DNA of 64,000 bases from Candidatus Pacearchaeota archaeon (GTDB lineage: Bacteria > Patescibacteriota > Minisyncoccia > Minisyncoccales > Minisyncoccaceae): the NCBI GenBank assembly GCA_035404185.1, contig DAONGN010000001.1, positions 548,602 to 612,601 on the forward strand. The letters are read 5' to 3'. The notes below the pieces were generated by a model. It ran no database searches. It was not told where the DNA came from and saw only the letters and a list, made by a program, of their open reading frames with translations. Position numbers and translations under genes: made by a program. This document shows, in pieces, positions 42,635 to 51,815 of this stretch (the stretch's first letter is position 1; each line of letters opens with the position of its first letter).

Positions 42635-43653
42635 TATAGGTGACGTTTTCTTTTTCTTAACTCTTCAAAGATATAGGTTAACCAATACATTGGAGATAAA
42701 ACATAATCTTGAGTTTTAACATACTGCTTTTCCTTTCCTCCAAATCCTTTTTTGAATAAACTCAATCCTGCCCAGGGATGATTATTCTCCGATTCAGGAA
42801 TTACCCCCCAAAAATTATATATCTCACAACCTCTTCTTTTCGCTTCTTTAATAGCTTCCCACTGTAATAAATACGAAACAGGAATTTTAGCATATTTTGA
42901 AGACGAAGCTCCTTGGTGATAAAAAGCCCTATTACTCCAATAAACTATCATTGCTGACGAAACCGTTTCCCCTTTGTATTTTCCTAAAAAAATAACAATT
43001 TCATTATCATTTTTAAAAGCATCTAATTCCCGCTTCAAATACTTAGGAGGAAAAGGAGTAAAAGAATGTCTCCCCGCAGTCTCTAAATAGATTTTTTCAA
43101 ATTCAACCAAGTCTTTCTCGTCTATACTTTTAACTATTTCTACGTCAGAATTCTTTTCAGCTTGTTTAACTAGATATCTCGTTGTCTTTCTCATTCCCTT
43201 CAATAGTTCTTCTTCATTAGGAATAACGTTTAATTCCCAAGTTAATTCAGGGTGCATGTGAATAGGAGCGTTTATAAATCCCAACTCTTTAAATATTTTA
43301 ACATTTTCTTCGTTTAATGCAAAGATGGGACTAAAACGAATAAAACTGGCTTTTTCTTTTTTTCCTAATTCTTTCAGATAGTTAAGTAATATTTTTATAA
43401 TTTCTTTATCATTACCTTCTAAAATAACTGGCCCATGAGGAACAAAAAGAAAGGTCCCCCTTTTTGCTTTAATCTTAATAGTTTGTGCAACAGCAATCAA
43501 TCTCTCATTATCAAATATTCCAAATCTATATACCTTATCACCCATTGATTGATTGAAATCTCCCCAATTAAAAGACTGGCAAAAAGTTTTTTCAACACAT
43601 TTCAAAAGGAAATCTTCCCATATTTTCTTTTCGTCAATTTCTTTAATTGTCAT
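42634..43653 (-). CDS. FemAB/FemX-like peptidyltransferase
   Basis: The 339-aa double-GNAT-fold protein shows FCQSFNWGDFNQSMGDKVYRFGIF, KRGTFLFVPHGPVI, FIRFSPIF, WELNVIPNEEELLKGMRKTTRYLVKQAEKN and the C-terminal AFYHQGASSSKYAKIPVSYLLQWEAIKEAKRRGCEIYNFWGV, typical of Fem proteins that add amino acids to lipid II using aminoacyl-tRNA. It is next to ftsQ, which agrees with a wall role. Confidence 0.88.
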   Translation of the reverse strand: MTIKEIDEKKIWEDFLLKCVEKTFCQSFNWGDFNQSMGDKVYRFGIFDNERLIAVAQTIKIKAKRGTFLFVPHGPVILEGNDKEIIKILLNYLKELGKKEKASFIRFSPIFALNEENVKIFKELGFINAPIHMHPELTWELNVIPNEEELLKGMRKTTRYLVKQAEKNSDVEIVKSIDEKDLVEFEKIYLETAGRHSFTPFPPKYLKRELDAFKNDNEIVIFLGKYKGETVSSAMIVYWSNRAFYHQGASSSKYAKIPVSYLLQWEAIKEAKRRGCEIYNFWGVIPESENNHPWAGLSLFKKGFGGKEKQYVKTQDYVLSPMYWLTYIFEELRKRKRHL

Positions 43654-43683
43654 TATTGTATTATATTCTAAATAACAAAAAAA

Positions 43684-44763
43684 TCAATTTTCACCTTTTA
43701 TTATCGCTTCTTCATTATATAAATTAGTAGGACTCCAAATCATATATCCATAATATTTATCAGTTAAAATTTCCTTAACTGCTTTAATCTGAAGATATAC
43801 TTTTTCTGTATCATATGTAGCTCCCAAATTAAAATCTTGAAGCCATGGCCTAAGCTTAGAATTATAATTGCTAATCCTTATCTTCGCTTTAGCCATTGAA
43901 TATGCTACTACCTCAAAAGGATGATCAGCTGGATTTTCAAATCCGATAAAGCCACTAGCATAATGAGAAGGATAGACCATTGGACAAACAAAATCAAAAT
44001 ATTCATAAGCATCTTCGATTACCTGTCCAATCCCTAATCCATCTAAATTAACAGTAGTTAATCCAAACAAATCAGCCGATATTGTTTCTCCTTTTAATTC
44101 GCTTCTTAAATATTGATAAAAACTTTTTAATACTTCTCTTTCTGTTGAAAAATCTACATTCATATTATTCAAATTTCCATCAGACGGAAAACGAATATAA
44201 TCAAAATTAACTTCATCAAACCCATTACTTAAAGCATCTTTTGCAATGGAAATATTGTAATCCCAACCTTCTTTTTTAGTTGGATCTATCCAAGCCAATC
44301 CATTATAATCATACCAAGTGCCACCGCTTAAATTTTTAATCGCCAAATCACTTCTGTTATAAGCCAAGACAGGATCTTGAAAAACCGTAATTCTAGCAAT
44401 AACATATAATCCTTCGTTATGTAATTTATCAATTAAACCTTTCATATCTTTGATAATTACTCTTTCTGCTCCATACTTTTTAGCAAGAGAAACATTAGTA
44501 CTATAAGGAATCTTTCCTGACCAATCTTTAACATCAATCACAACGGCATTAATCTCTGTCTTCTTTGATAAATCAATAATATAGTCAATCTTTGCAGAAT
44601 TACTAGCTGACCAACTAGTTAAATAAACGGCCATAATTTTATCAGGTAAAACCTTATTTTCTTTAACACTATTAATACCTCCTATCTTTTCTTTGGGTAT
44701 AAAAATAAATACCCCGAGGGATATTAAAATTATAAAAATAATTAACAAAAACCACTTATTCAT
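43684..44763 (-). CDS. Putative glycoside hydrolase (DUF4015)
   Basis: The 359-aa protein has an N-terminal signal anchor (about residues 3-20) and a TIM-barrel domain with IMAVYLTSWSASN, INAVVIDVKDWSGKIPY, YVIARITVFQDPVLA, WIDPTKKEGWDYNISIAKDAL, GFDEVNFDYIRFPSDG and ISADLFGLTT. This matches DUF4015, related to GH13/GH-like hydrolases, frequent in CPR. The acidic residues in VIDVKD and FDYIRFP are the likely catalytic centre. It should act outside the membrane. Confidence 0.85.
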   Translation of the reverse strand: MNKWFLLIIFIILISLGVFIFIPKEKIGGINSVKENKVLPDKIMAVYLTSWSASNSAKIDYIIDLSKKTEINAVVIDVKDWSGKIPYSTNVSLAKKYGAERVIIKDMKGLIDKLHNEGLYVIARITVFQDPVLAYNRSDLAIKNLSGGTWYDYNGLAWIDPTKKEGWDYNISIAKDALSNGFDEVNFDYIRFPSDGNLNNMNVDFSTEREVLKSFYQYLRSELKGETISADLFGLTTVNLDGLGIGQVIEDAYEYFDFVCPMVYPSHYASGFIGFENPADHPFEVVAYSMAKAKIRISNYNSKLRPWLQDFNLGATYDTEKVYLQIKAVKEILTDKYYGYMIWSPTNLYNEEAIIKGEN

Positions 44764-44764
44764 T

Positions 44765-45490
44765 TTAGTGTTCGAGCATCTTATTTATAAACTTACTTCT
44801 TACTCCCATGAATTCATTAATATGGTTTATTGCCTCCAGCTGTTCTTTTATCTTATTATCTAATTCTAAGGCACAAAAATCAGAAAAATAACCAACTGGA
44901 TAATTTTTTAAATAATCTAGTTCTGATAAATCATCCATATGATGACTGTCATATTGTAATTTTCTCTTTCTAGCATCCACGAAAGAAAATTCTTTCTTTA
45001 TAGCGCTTATATGATTACATTTGATGGGAAACTGAGATAAAACTTCGACTTCTTCCTTGTATTTATCTTTTTCTAATAATCTTAAATTTTCTAAATGGGC
45101 AAAGTCTAAACAAATCCCTCCATATTTTTTAATCTCTTTTGCATCTAAGGGAGATTTATCCGTATTCTCTATGCAAATTAATTCTTTGTATTTTACAAGC
45201 CACTCATTATCAATTGGAAATTCTCTTTCTGAATGAGTGTTGAATATTTGCGTATCATATTCTTTAGCCAAAAACTCCAACTCTTCAACGTCCATATCAC
45301 TTCTTAAATGAACAAAGGGTATCGTTTTAATGCAAGATTTCTTTATCATTTCATAAAGAGTTTTTCTGTGTTCTTTAGTTAGACCAGTCAAAAAAAGAGC
45401 TATTTCTTCAATTTTTAACTCTTGAATTTCTCTGAACTTTTCTTTCCAATTTGATCCATTTGTAGTTGTTAGCGCAGGAATAAATTTCAT
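44765..45490 (-). CDS. TIM-barrel sugar-isomerase-like protein
   Basis: The 241-residue protein starts MKFIPALTTTNGSNWKEK and contains IALFLTGLTKEHRKTL, IPFVHLRSDMD, QIFNTHSEREFP, LICIENTDKSPLDAKEI, GGICLDFAHLENL and IKCNHISAI. The alternating strands with His/Glu/Asp positions fit an AP-endonuclease 2 / sugar-phosphate isomerase type barrel; function unknown. It starts one base from the DUF4015 gene in the same operon. Confidence 0.6.
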   Translation of the reverse strand: MKFIPALTTTNGSNWKEKFREIQELKIEEIALFLTGLTKEHRKTLYEMIKKSCIKTIPFVHLRSDMDVEELEFLAKEYDTQIFNTHSEREFPIDNEWLVKYKELICIENTDKSPLDAKEIKKYGGICLDFAHLENLRLLEKDKYKEEVEVLSQFPIKCNHISAIKKEFSFVDARKRKLQYDSHHMDDLSELDYLKNYPVGYFSDFCALELDNKIKEQLEAINHINEFMGVRSKFINKMLEH

Positions 45491-45492
45491 AA

Positions 45493-45750
45493 TTAAAATC
45501 CAAAACCTGTTATTTCAACTGCTTTCTTTGCCATAATCATCTTGGCATCACGAGAAGCTTCATTAATGCAATCTTTTAAATACTTTTCTTGATTTTCTTT
45601 GCCTAATTCAGGATTTAAAGAAATACTCACTATTTCTGCTCTTCCATTAACAACAACTATAATTCCATTCTTTTCTTTTTCTACTCTTTCGTCCCCCAAA
45701 GAACTTTCCAAATCTTTTAACTTTTTTAAATCTTTTAATTTATCAAACAT
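45493..45750 (-). CDS. ybaB: Nucleoid-associated protein YbaB/EbfC
   Basis: The 85-aa protein has a short helical N-terminus and the YbaB core VVVNGRAEIVSISLNPELG...LKDCINEASRDAKMIMAKKAVE. It binds DNA as a tweezer-like dimer. It is shorter than E. coli YbaB (109 aa), with less of the N-terminal helix. Confidence 0.85.
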   Translation of the reverse strand: MFDKLKDLKKLKDLESSLGDERVEKEKNGIIVVVNGRAEIVSISLNPELGKENQEKYLKDCINEASRDAKMIMAKKAVEITGFGF

Positions 45751-45791
45751 ACCTTTATTTTTATTATTACCCTCTTATTCTGTCTTAAATA

Positions 45792-47024
45792 CTACAAACA
45801 GTCAAACACCCTCCTAGCATCATCTCTTGAAATATTAATATGAGTAGGAAGGCAGACAATCCTCTTTGCTATTTCTTCTGCTTGAGGACAACTACCAACA
45901 ATATAACAAACATCATTAAGTGAGGTTAAAGGAGGCACCACTACGGAGCCAAACCATCCATCGTTTAAATATATTCCCTTTTTTCTAGCTTCCCTTGCCA
46001 CCTTCAATGGATTAACATTTAGTATCGGATATTTTAAAAATATTGCTTCTTTATCTTTATCCTTCTTGAAAACAACTTTAAATTCTTTTTTATTTACCAA
46101 TAACGAATTATATACTTGAGCTATTTCACGCCTATGCTCATTGAACCTATCTAATTTCTTAAACTGATTTATTGCTAAAATTGCTAAAGCATTAGGCATT
46201 CTTTCTGGAAAATATGAAGGAAGTTTTCCTTGATTTTCTTTAGAAGTAACCGCTTTACTTAAAATATTCAAATTAAGAAGTGCTGCCAAAAACCCTCTTC
46301 CTATTTTTGAATTGTATAAAGGTAAAACTATTTTATTCATCAATACTGGATGTAATAATTGCTGTTTTATCCAGAATAAAGATGGGTAACTAATTTCTTT
46401 CTGAAAATGAGAAACTTTTTCAAGTAAAGCTTCATTATTTACCGTAACCATTCCGCCATAGACTGAAGATATAATCTTGTCTCTGCCAAAACTAAAGAAA
46501 CTGGCGTCTCCAAAAGATCCACAGAAAGAATCTTTATATTTAGCTCCTAAAGCATGAGCACAATCTTCAATTAAATAAAGATTATTAACAACACAAATTT
46601 TTCTAATCTCATCAATATCGGCCGGATAGCCAAACGTATGTTGAATCATTACCGCCTTAGTTTTGCTAGTAATTTTTTTAATAACATCTTCAGCTGAAAT
46701 ATTTAAACTTTCATTAATATCAGCAAAAATAGGAGTTGCTCCAACGTAAATAATCGGATTAACCGCTGCATTACAAGTAAAGGCTTGAATAATTACTTCA
46801 TCTCCGTTTCCAATTTCCATTGCTTTTAATATGGAAATTAAGGAACTTCTTCCAGAATTAAAACTAAAAGCATTCTTAAATCCAAAATAATTCCTGAACA
46901 TTCTTTCTAAGTCTTTAATTTCTTTTCCTCTCTTCCATTTCCATGGTTTAAAAATCAAGCTTAAAGCTAAAGATATATCATCTTTTTCTGTATTAGGCGA
47001 TAAAGAAATAGAAATAGTTTTCAT
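45792..47024 (-). CDS. DegT/DnrJ/EryC1-family aminotransferase
   Basis: The 410-aa PLP enzyme has NSGRSSLISILKAMEIGNGDEVIIQAFTCNAAVNPI, EDCAHALGAKY and FGDASFFSFGRDKIISSVYGGMV, where the Lys after GRD is the PLP lysine. Most of these enzymes transaminate nucleotide-linked keto-sugars for surface glycans. The last base of the Mur-ligase gene overlaps its first. A glycan target is probable from the wall-related neighbours. Confidence 0.88.
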   Translation of the reverse strand: MKTISISLSPNTEKDDISLALSLIFKPWKWKRGKEIKDLERMFRNYFGFKNAFSFNSGRSSLISILKAMEIGNGDEVIIQAFTCNAAVNPIIYVGATPIFADINESLNISAEDVIKKITSKTKAVMIQHTFGYPADIDEIRKICVVNNLYLIEDCAHALGAKYKDSFCGSFGDASFFSFGRDKIISSVYGGMVTVNNEALLEKVSHFQKEISYPSLFWIKQQLLHPVLMNKIVLPLYNSKIGRGFLAALLNLNILSKAVTSKENQGKLPSYFPERMPNALAILAINQFKKLDRFNEHRREIAQVYNSLLVNKKEFKVVFKKDKDKEAIFLKYPILNVNPLKVAREARKKGIYLNDGWFGSVVVPPLTSLNDVCYIVGSCPQAEEIAKRIVCLPTHINISRDDARRVFDCL

Positions 47025-48724
47025 TATTTTATTAATTTATCAATTAAAAGACGCGGAACTCTACTTTCTAATAAAACAACACTACCCTCATTAGCTATTG
47101 AAATTACTTTCTTTAATATTTTATCTCCATTTTGAATAAATAAAATATCTTCAGCTTTCATTCCTGACTCAATCGCTCCTTTTTTTAAATCTTTAAAGTA
47201 GTCCCTTGAGGTAATTATTGCCAAATCACAAACCTCTCCAATCTTTCTTCCTATCTTGTGATGAGCTTCTTTACCTTCATTTCCTAATTCAATTAAACAC
47301 GGCATAACTAATATCTTTCTTCCATTCCAATTCTTCAAATATTCAAGATGAGAAATAATGCCATCAAAATTAGAAGAATAAGTTGCATCAATTACATCAA
47401 AATTATCAACTCTTTTAATGCTAATTCCTCCTTTAATTTCTTTAACCTTATCTGCAATTACCTCTAAATCCATACCTAATTTCTTAGCTACAGCAATTGC
47501 TGCTAAAAGATTATAAACATTGTGAATTCCGTGAATATTAGTTTTGAAAAAGTGACTTTCTTTAGTTTTAAAAACAACCCTAAATGATATTCCCTCTTTA
47601 TCCTCTTTGATTTCTTCTGCCCAAACATCCTGTTTTTCAGAAATTGAATATTTAACACTACTAACTGTTGAATTAAAATTATCTTTAATTAAATCATTGT
47701 CCCAATTTAATACTGCCAATCCTTCACTTGGCAAAGAATCAATCAATTCAAATTTACCCTTAACAATGTTCTTTTGTGACCCGAAAGTAGCTAAGTGTTG
47801 ATTATTAATTCCTGTTAATATTCCAATCTTCGGTTTAGCAATATTACATAATAATTTTATCCCCCCTCTATTATATGCTCCCATTTCACAAATAAATATT
47901 TCATGCTCATCATTAACATGATTTAAAATACATTGAGATATTCCTATTTCTGAATTTTCATTTTTCTCGGTTGAGACAATCTTAAAATCAACAGAAAGGA
48001 TTTCTTTTAAAAATTCCTTAGTCGAACTCTTGCCGTAACTTCCTGTAATTCCAATAACTAAAAGATTTTCCAAGGCTTCTCTCTTCTTTGTTGCTTTCTT
48101 GATTATTCTATTCCTCATAAAAACAGTAGCTGGCTGGAGAAAAAGAACAGTTAGGGAAACTATTAAAGGAGTTAAAATGTCAAAAGCTAATATAGTGAGA
48201 GCGAAATAAATTAGATCAAACACCATCCATTCTGTCGGATTCATATAGTTTTGATAAAAAATTACTCCCAAGACAACCGTAATTATTCCTAATGGAATAA
48301 AAATAATGGGCAAAAGAAGAGACATTTTTGAAGTCATTTCTGGTACCTTTATCCTTCTCCTCAATAATCCAATAATAGATAAAAATCCTTCAATAATATA
48401 AAGAAGAAAAACCACTGGAATGTAAGCCATTACAAATAAAGTGATTTTACTTAAAGATTCATTAATAAAATCTGGGTACAAGTAAGTAGCCGAACTCATT
48501 ACAAATAGTATTGCTAAAAAAACGAAGCACTTAAAAAATAATCCCCAGTTTCTAATTATCTTCTTTCCAGCATATGTATCAAAATGTGCCAAAAACCTAC
48601 CAATATGATAATTTTTTAATTGCCAGAGATAAGACCAAAACAAAAAACTCTTAACTTCTTTGAAAAACCAAAAGAAAAGAACAATCAAACCTATTAAAAC
48701 TGGCATCCAGGGCTGTATGTCCAT
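47024..48724 (-). CDS. Membrane-bound Mur-ligase-like protein
   Basis: The 566-residue protein starts with four or five membrane helices (about residues 7-25, 60-80, 90-115, 135-160, 170-200), then the Mur ligase central domain with the P loop GITGSYGKSSTKEFL near 232, EMGAYNRGGIKLLC, ILTGINNQHLATFGS and the C-terminal domain GGISIKRVDNFDVIDATYSSNFDG. The ligase part resembles MurF and cyanophycin-type ligases. Membrane-fused versions are seen in CPR and some Firmicutes; the substrate is not known. Confidence 0.8.
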   Translation of the reverse strand: MDIQPWMPVLIGLIVLFFWFFKEVKSFLFWSYLWQLKNYHIGRFLAHFDTYAGKKIIRNWGLFFKCFVFLAILFVMSSATYLYPDFINESLSKITLFVMAYIPVVFLLYIIEGFLSIIGLLRRRIKVPEMTSKMSLLLPIIFIPLGIITVVLGVIFYQNYMNPTEWMVFDLIYFALTILAFDILTPLIVSLTVLFLQPATVFMRNRIIKKATKKREALENLLVIGITGSYGKSSTKEFLKEILSVDFKIVSTEKNENSEIGISQCILNHVNDEHEIFICEMGAYNRGGIKLLCNIAKPKIGILTGINNQHLATFGSQKNIVKGKFELIDSLPSEGLAVLNWDNDLIKDNFNSTVSSVKYSISEKQDVWAEEIKEDKEGISFRVVFKTKESHFFKTNIHGIHNVYNLLAAIAVAKKLGMDLEVIADKVKEIKGGISIKRVDNFDVIDATYSSNFDGIISHLEYLKNWNGRKILVMPCLIELGNEGKEAHHKIGRKIGEVCDLAIITSRDYFKDLKKGAIESGMKAEDILFIQNGDKILKKVISIANEGSVVLLESRVPRLLIDKLIK

Positions 48725-48725
48725 A

Positions 48726-49511
48726 TTATTTATTTAAAAATTTAACAATACTTTCACTAACTTCAATAGGATTTGTTTTGTAGGGATTATGTCTTGCGTC
48801 CTTTATTATTTTTAATTCAGAATCATCAATTTCTTGTTGAAAAAGAACTCCATCTTCTATTGGCGTCACTTGATCTTCTTCTCCCCAAATAATCAAGCAC
48901 GGCATATCAACCTTAGGCAATAAATGAGTCAAATCTTCGCTCACAACTTTTTTAAAAATCTCCTTCATTAAAGGATTGGCACGATAATAGTCGTAAGTTC
49001 CAGATATCTTATACGCCATCTTCTCAAAAAAACCATAGACACGAGAATCTTCAGAAATAATCTTCGCCCCTATTCTTGCTAAAAACTTTGAAATCCTTTG
49101 TCTTAAATTTAATCTTTCTTCTCTAACTATTGCCGCATCACAAAATATTAACTTTAAGGGTTTAATATTTTTTTCTGTAGCTATCTTCAGGGCAATACCA
49201 CCACCAAAAGAATGCCCAAGGAGATAAAAATAAGAAAGATCTAGTTTTTTAATAAAAGCAATAATAATATCAGCGTACTCTCCTACTCCCCAAACAGTTT
49301 TAGGCATTTCTGTTTTTCCAAAACCTGGCAAGTCAGGAATAATCAATCTAAATCCTTTTCCCGCCATTTCATCAATTATCCTCATCCAAGAGACAGAAGA
49401 TGCTCCCCAGCCATGAAGAATCAAAAACGGCTTACCCTCACCAGCAGTTTTGTAATACAAGTCAATACCATTAATATTGATTTTATTTTCCTTTAATTCA
49501 AATAGTTCCAT
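48726..49511 (-). CDS. Alpha/beta-hydrolase
   Basis: The 261-aa protein has the fold markers LILHGWGASSVSW (oxyanion), IPDLPGFGKTE, LLGHSFGGGIAL (nucleophile Ser near 100), IIWGEEDQVTP (Asp) and KDARHNPY (His). The substrate is unknown. It stands between the Mur-ligase-like and serS genes with 1-3 bases of spacing, in the same operon. Confidence 0.9.
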   Translation of the reverse strand: MELFELKENKININGIDLYYKTAGEGKPFLILHGWGASSVSWMRIIDEMAGKGFRLIIPDLPGFGKTEMPKTVWGVGEYADIIIAFIKKLDLSYFYLLGHSFGGGIALKIATEKNIKPLKLIFCDAAIVREERLNLRQRISKFLARIGAKIISEDSRVYGFFEKMAYKISGTYDYYRANPLMKEIFKKVVSEDLTHLLPKVDMPCLIIWGEEDQVTPIEDGVLFQQEIDDSELKIIKDARHNPYKTNPIEVSESIVKFLNK

Positions 49512-49514
49512 TGA

Positions 49515-50783
49515 CTATTTTCTTTTAATTTCTTTAAACCCTAAATACTTATGTAAAACCTTAGGAATCTTAATGCTACCATCTTTCTGTTGATTGTTTT
49601 CTAATAAAGACATTAAAATTCTAGGAGTAGCAATCCCTGTATTATTTAATGAGTAAGCGTATTTAGTCTCTCCGTCCTTAGTTTTGTATTTAATTCCTAA
49701 TCTTCTTGTTTGAAAATCAAAAAAGTATGAAGAAGAATGAGTTTCTCTGTATTTTTTCTGCGAAGGAACCCAAGCCTCAATATCATATTTTTTAACTTGT
49801 CCTAATCCTAAATCAGCAGCACAATTTCTAACTACGTGATAAGGAATATTTAATCCCTGTAAAATTTCTTCGGCATTCTTAGTAATCTCTTCATGTAATT
49901 TTACTGATTCTTCTTTATCATTCTTACACAAAACAACCTGTTCTATCTTCATAAACTCATGAACCCTAAATATTCCTTGAGTATCTTTTCCATAACTACC
50001 AACTTCTGTTCTAAAACAGGGAGAAAAACCCATATACTTAATCGGCAAATCTTCTTCTTTTAATGTTTCATTAGAATGATAACTCATCATTGCTACCTCC
50101 GAAGTCCCAGCTAAATAATTTCCATCGTGAGTTTTGTAAACTTCATCCTTTGATTGCGGCAAATATCCAGTTCCAGTCATGGCCGCTTCGCTAACTAAAG
50201 AAGGAGCTCCCACTGGAATAAATCCTTTCTTAATTAAAATTTCTGTCGCATACTGCCAAATAGCCATACAGATAAGAAAAGCTTCTCTTTTCAAGAAATA
50301 ACCTCTAAAACCAACTACTTTAGCTCCCCTGTCAAAATCAACCAAATCTAAATCTTTAGCTATCTGAACATGATCCTTAATAGGAAATTTAAATTCTGGA
50401 ATCTTGCCCCATTTTCTAATTTCAACGTTATCAGCATCAGAATCACCATCAGAAACTGATTCGTCAGGAATATTAGGAACAAGCAACATCAATCTTTCAA
50501 ATTCTTCATTAACTTTTTTAAATTCATCTTCTTCGTTATCAGAATTCCTATCTAATTCTCTCATTTGAGCAATCACTGCTTCTCTATCTTCTTTAGTTTT
50601 AGCTTCTTGTATTCTTTTATTCGCTTGATTCTTCATGGCGCTCTTATTCTCAATCGCAATAATTAATTCTCTTCTTTTGGCATCAACTGATAAAAGATTA
50701 TCAACGTCAAAATTAACCTTCTTTTTTCGACAAGCTTCTTTAACTTTGTCTGGATTTTCTCTAATAAATTTAATATCTAACAT
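49515..50783 (-). CDS. serS: Seryl-tRNA synthetase
   Basis: The 422-aa class II synthetase has the N-terminal coiled-coil arm (about residues 25-105), motif 2 FSPCFRTEVGSYGKDTQGIFRVHEFMKIEQ and motif 3 TRRLGIKYK...AYSLNNTGIATPRILMSLLENNQ. Length is normal. No SD is seen. Confidence 0.95.
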   Translation of the reverse strand: MLDIKFIRENPDKVKEACRKKKVNFDVDNLLSVDAKRRELIIAIENKSAMKNQANKRIQEAKTKEDREAVIAQMRELDRNSDNEEDEFKKVNEEFERLMLLVPNIPDESVSDGDSDADNVEIRKWGKIPEFKFPIKDHVQIAKDLDLVDFDRGAKVVGFRGYFLKREAFLICMAIWQYATEILIKKGFIPVGAPSLVSEAAMTGTGYLPQSKDEVYKTHDGNYLAGTSEVAMMSYHSNETLKEEDLPIKYMGFSPCFRTEVGSYGKDTQGIFRVHEFMKIEQVVLCKNDKEESVKLHEEITKNAEEILQGLNIPYHVVRNCAADLGLGQVKKYDIEAWVPSQKKYRETHSSSYFFDFQTRRLGIKYKTKDGETKYAYSLNNTGIATPRILMSLLENNQQKDGSIKIPKVLHKYLGFKEIKRK

Positions 50784-50854
50784 ATATTCAAATCTCTATT
50801 ATTTTATATACATAATATCAATTTAGGAGAAAAAAAGCAATAAAAAAAGAGGGA

Positions 50855-50983
50855 CTAACTTTGTTCAAGTAATAGAACCTCTACAAGAGAAATGGCTTCT
50901 TTTTTGTCTTCTGGTGAAGTCTCATTAAGAGCTCTCAACAACTGTTGAAACATATCTCCTGTCGCACCTTCAACCATACACAT
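50855..50983 (-). CDS. Small protein, 42 aa
   Basis: It begins MCMVEGATGDMFQQLL and ends SLVEVLLLEQS. It is acidic and helical with a leucine-rich C-terminal half. Evidence that it is real: AGGAGGTGAT directly before the ATG, a consensus promoter (51009-51037) and a short AGAGG/CCTCT stem with T run at its end. It lies between serS and pyrE as a class 2 single-gene unit. Function unknown. Confidence 0.7.
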   Translation of the reverse strand: MCMVEGATGDMFQQLLRALNETSPEDKKEAISLVEVLLLEQS

Positions 50984-51008
50984 AATAATCACCTCCTGTA
51001 CTAGCTAT

Positions 51009-51037
51009 ATTATATTTAAAAAATAATATAATGTCAA
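51009..51037 (-). promoter_or_regulatory. Consensus promoter of the 42-aa gene
   Basis: On the minus strand TTGACA (51032-51037), 17 bases, TATAAT (51009-51014), a full match with ideal spacing. Confidence 0.85.
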
Positions 51038-51047
51038 AAAACAAAAA

Positions 51048-51069
51048 AGTTAACTTTTATTAGTTAACT
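51048..51069 (-). terminator. Intrinsic terminator of pyrE
   Basis: AGTTAACT pairs with its copy across a short loop and is followed by TTTTTTG on the minus strand; the pyrE stop is in the stem. Confidence 0.65.
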
Positions 51070-51724
51070 CTGACCAGTGCTCTTTTGGTTTCACCCTTTT
51101 AGAGCCCTGTTTACATAGTGGGCATTCTTCTTGCGGAACAGCCCAGACTTCTTTCTCAATAAGAGAAATAATTTCAATTTTCTCTCCATCGAAGAAATAT
51201 TCAACAGGCAGTTTTGCCGGACGATGAACAATTGTTCCGACAAAAGGACAGAACTTAACTGGATTTTTATTTCCAGCAATGATAGTTCTCCTTACTGCTT
51301 CGGTCGTTTTGAAGGTTGTGATAAGATCTTCAATCTGTAGGACATATGCGTCCTCAGGGATAGAAAATCTTCCTGTCCAGACCATTTCTCCCTTTGGTCC
51401 CTTCTCAGTGTATACATGACTAGCTCCAAGATGCAAAGCCACCATATAAGAAGGAATGATTCCGGCGTAGGCCGAACCCACAACCACAATATCTTCTCCT
51501 CCAATCCTAGGTAAGATTTTCCTCATGAGATTGTAAGCCAATCCCTCCATTGCGATAGGATTTGAAGCAATCCGGGAAACGTTGAAATATGCATTGCTGC
51601 ATAACCCGCTTGTTAGAACTGCATGTGGATTTTCAGGATTACCATCATGAATCCATCCAGCATTTAGTCTTTTGACAATATTATTTATCTGATCTTTCGA
51701 CAATTTGGTCTCATGTCTAAACAT
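51050..51724 (-). CDS. pyrE: Orotate phosphoribosyltransferase-like protein
   Basis: The start is ATG (MFRHETKLS) behind GGGGAG. The 224-aa protein has ILTSG-like VLTSGLCSNAYFNVSRI near the N-terminus, VVVGSAYAGIIPSYMVA, VYTEKGPKGEMVWTGRF (the lysine loop) and the PRPP motif VLQIEDLITTFKTT near 130. A C-terminal extension carries CPLC and could bind metal. The pathway is pyrimidine synthesis, orotate to OMP. It is a class 2 monocistron. No other de novo pyrimidine genes are seen except pyrH. Confidence 0.8.
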   Translation of the reverse strand: MFRHETKLSKDQINNIVKRLNAGWIHDGNPENPHAVLTSGLCSNAYFNVSRIASNPIAMEGLAYNLMRKILPRIGGEDIVVVGSAYAGIIPSYMVALHLGASHVYTEKGPKGEMVWTGRFSIPEDAYVLQIEDLITTFKTTEAVRRTIIAGNKNPVKFCPFVGTIVHRPAKLPVEYFFDGEKIEIISLIEKEVWAVPQEECPLCKQGSKRVKPKEHWSELTNKS

Positions 51725-51762
51725 CGTAATCACTCCCCTCAATCATGTGAAGGACTAATAAT

Positions 51763-51809
51763 GTATTAACAAAGAAACAATAAGATGTCAAAACCCGGGT
51801 TTCCCCGGG
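51763..51809 (-). promoter_or_regulatory. lysS terminator merged with the pyrE promoter
   Basis: The stem CCCGGG/CCCGGG (51794-51809) ends lysS; its T run continues into TTGACA (51786-51791), 17 bases from TAATAC (51763-51768), the pyrE promoter. The same nesting occurs before the PurC-like gene. Confidence 0.7.
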
Positions 51810-51815
51810 CTTATT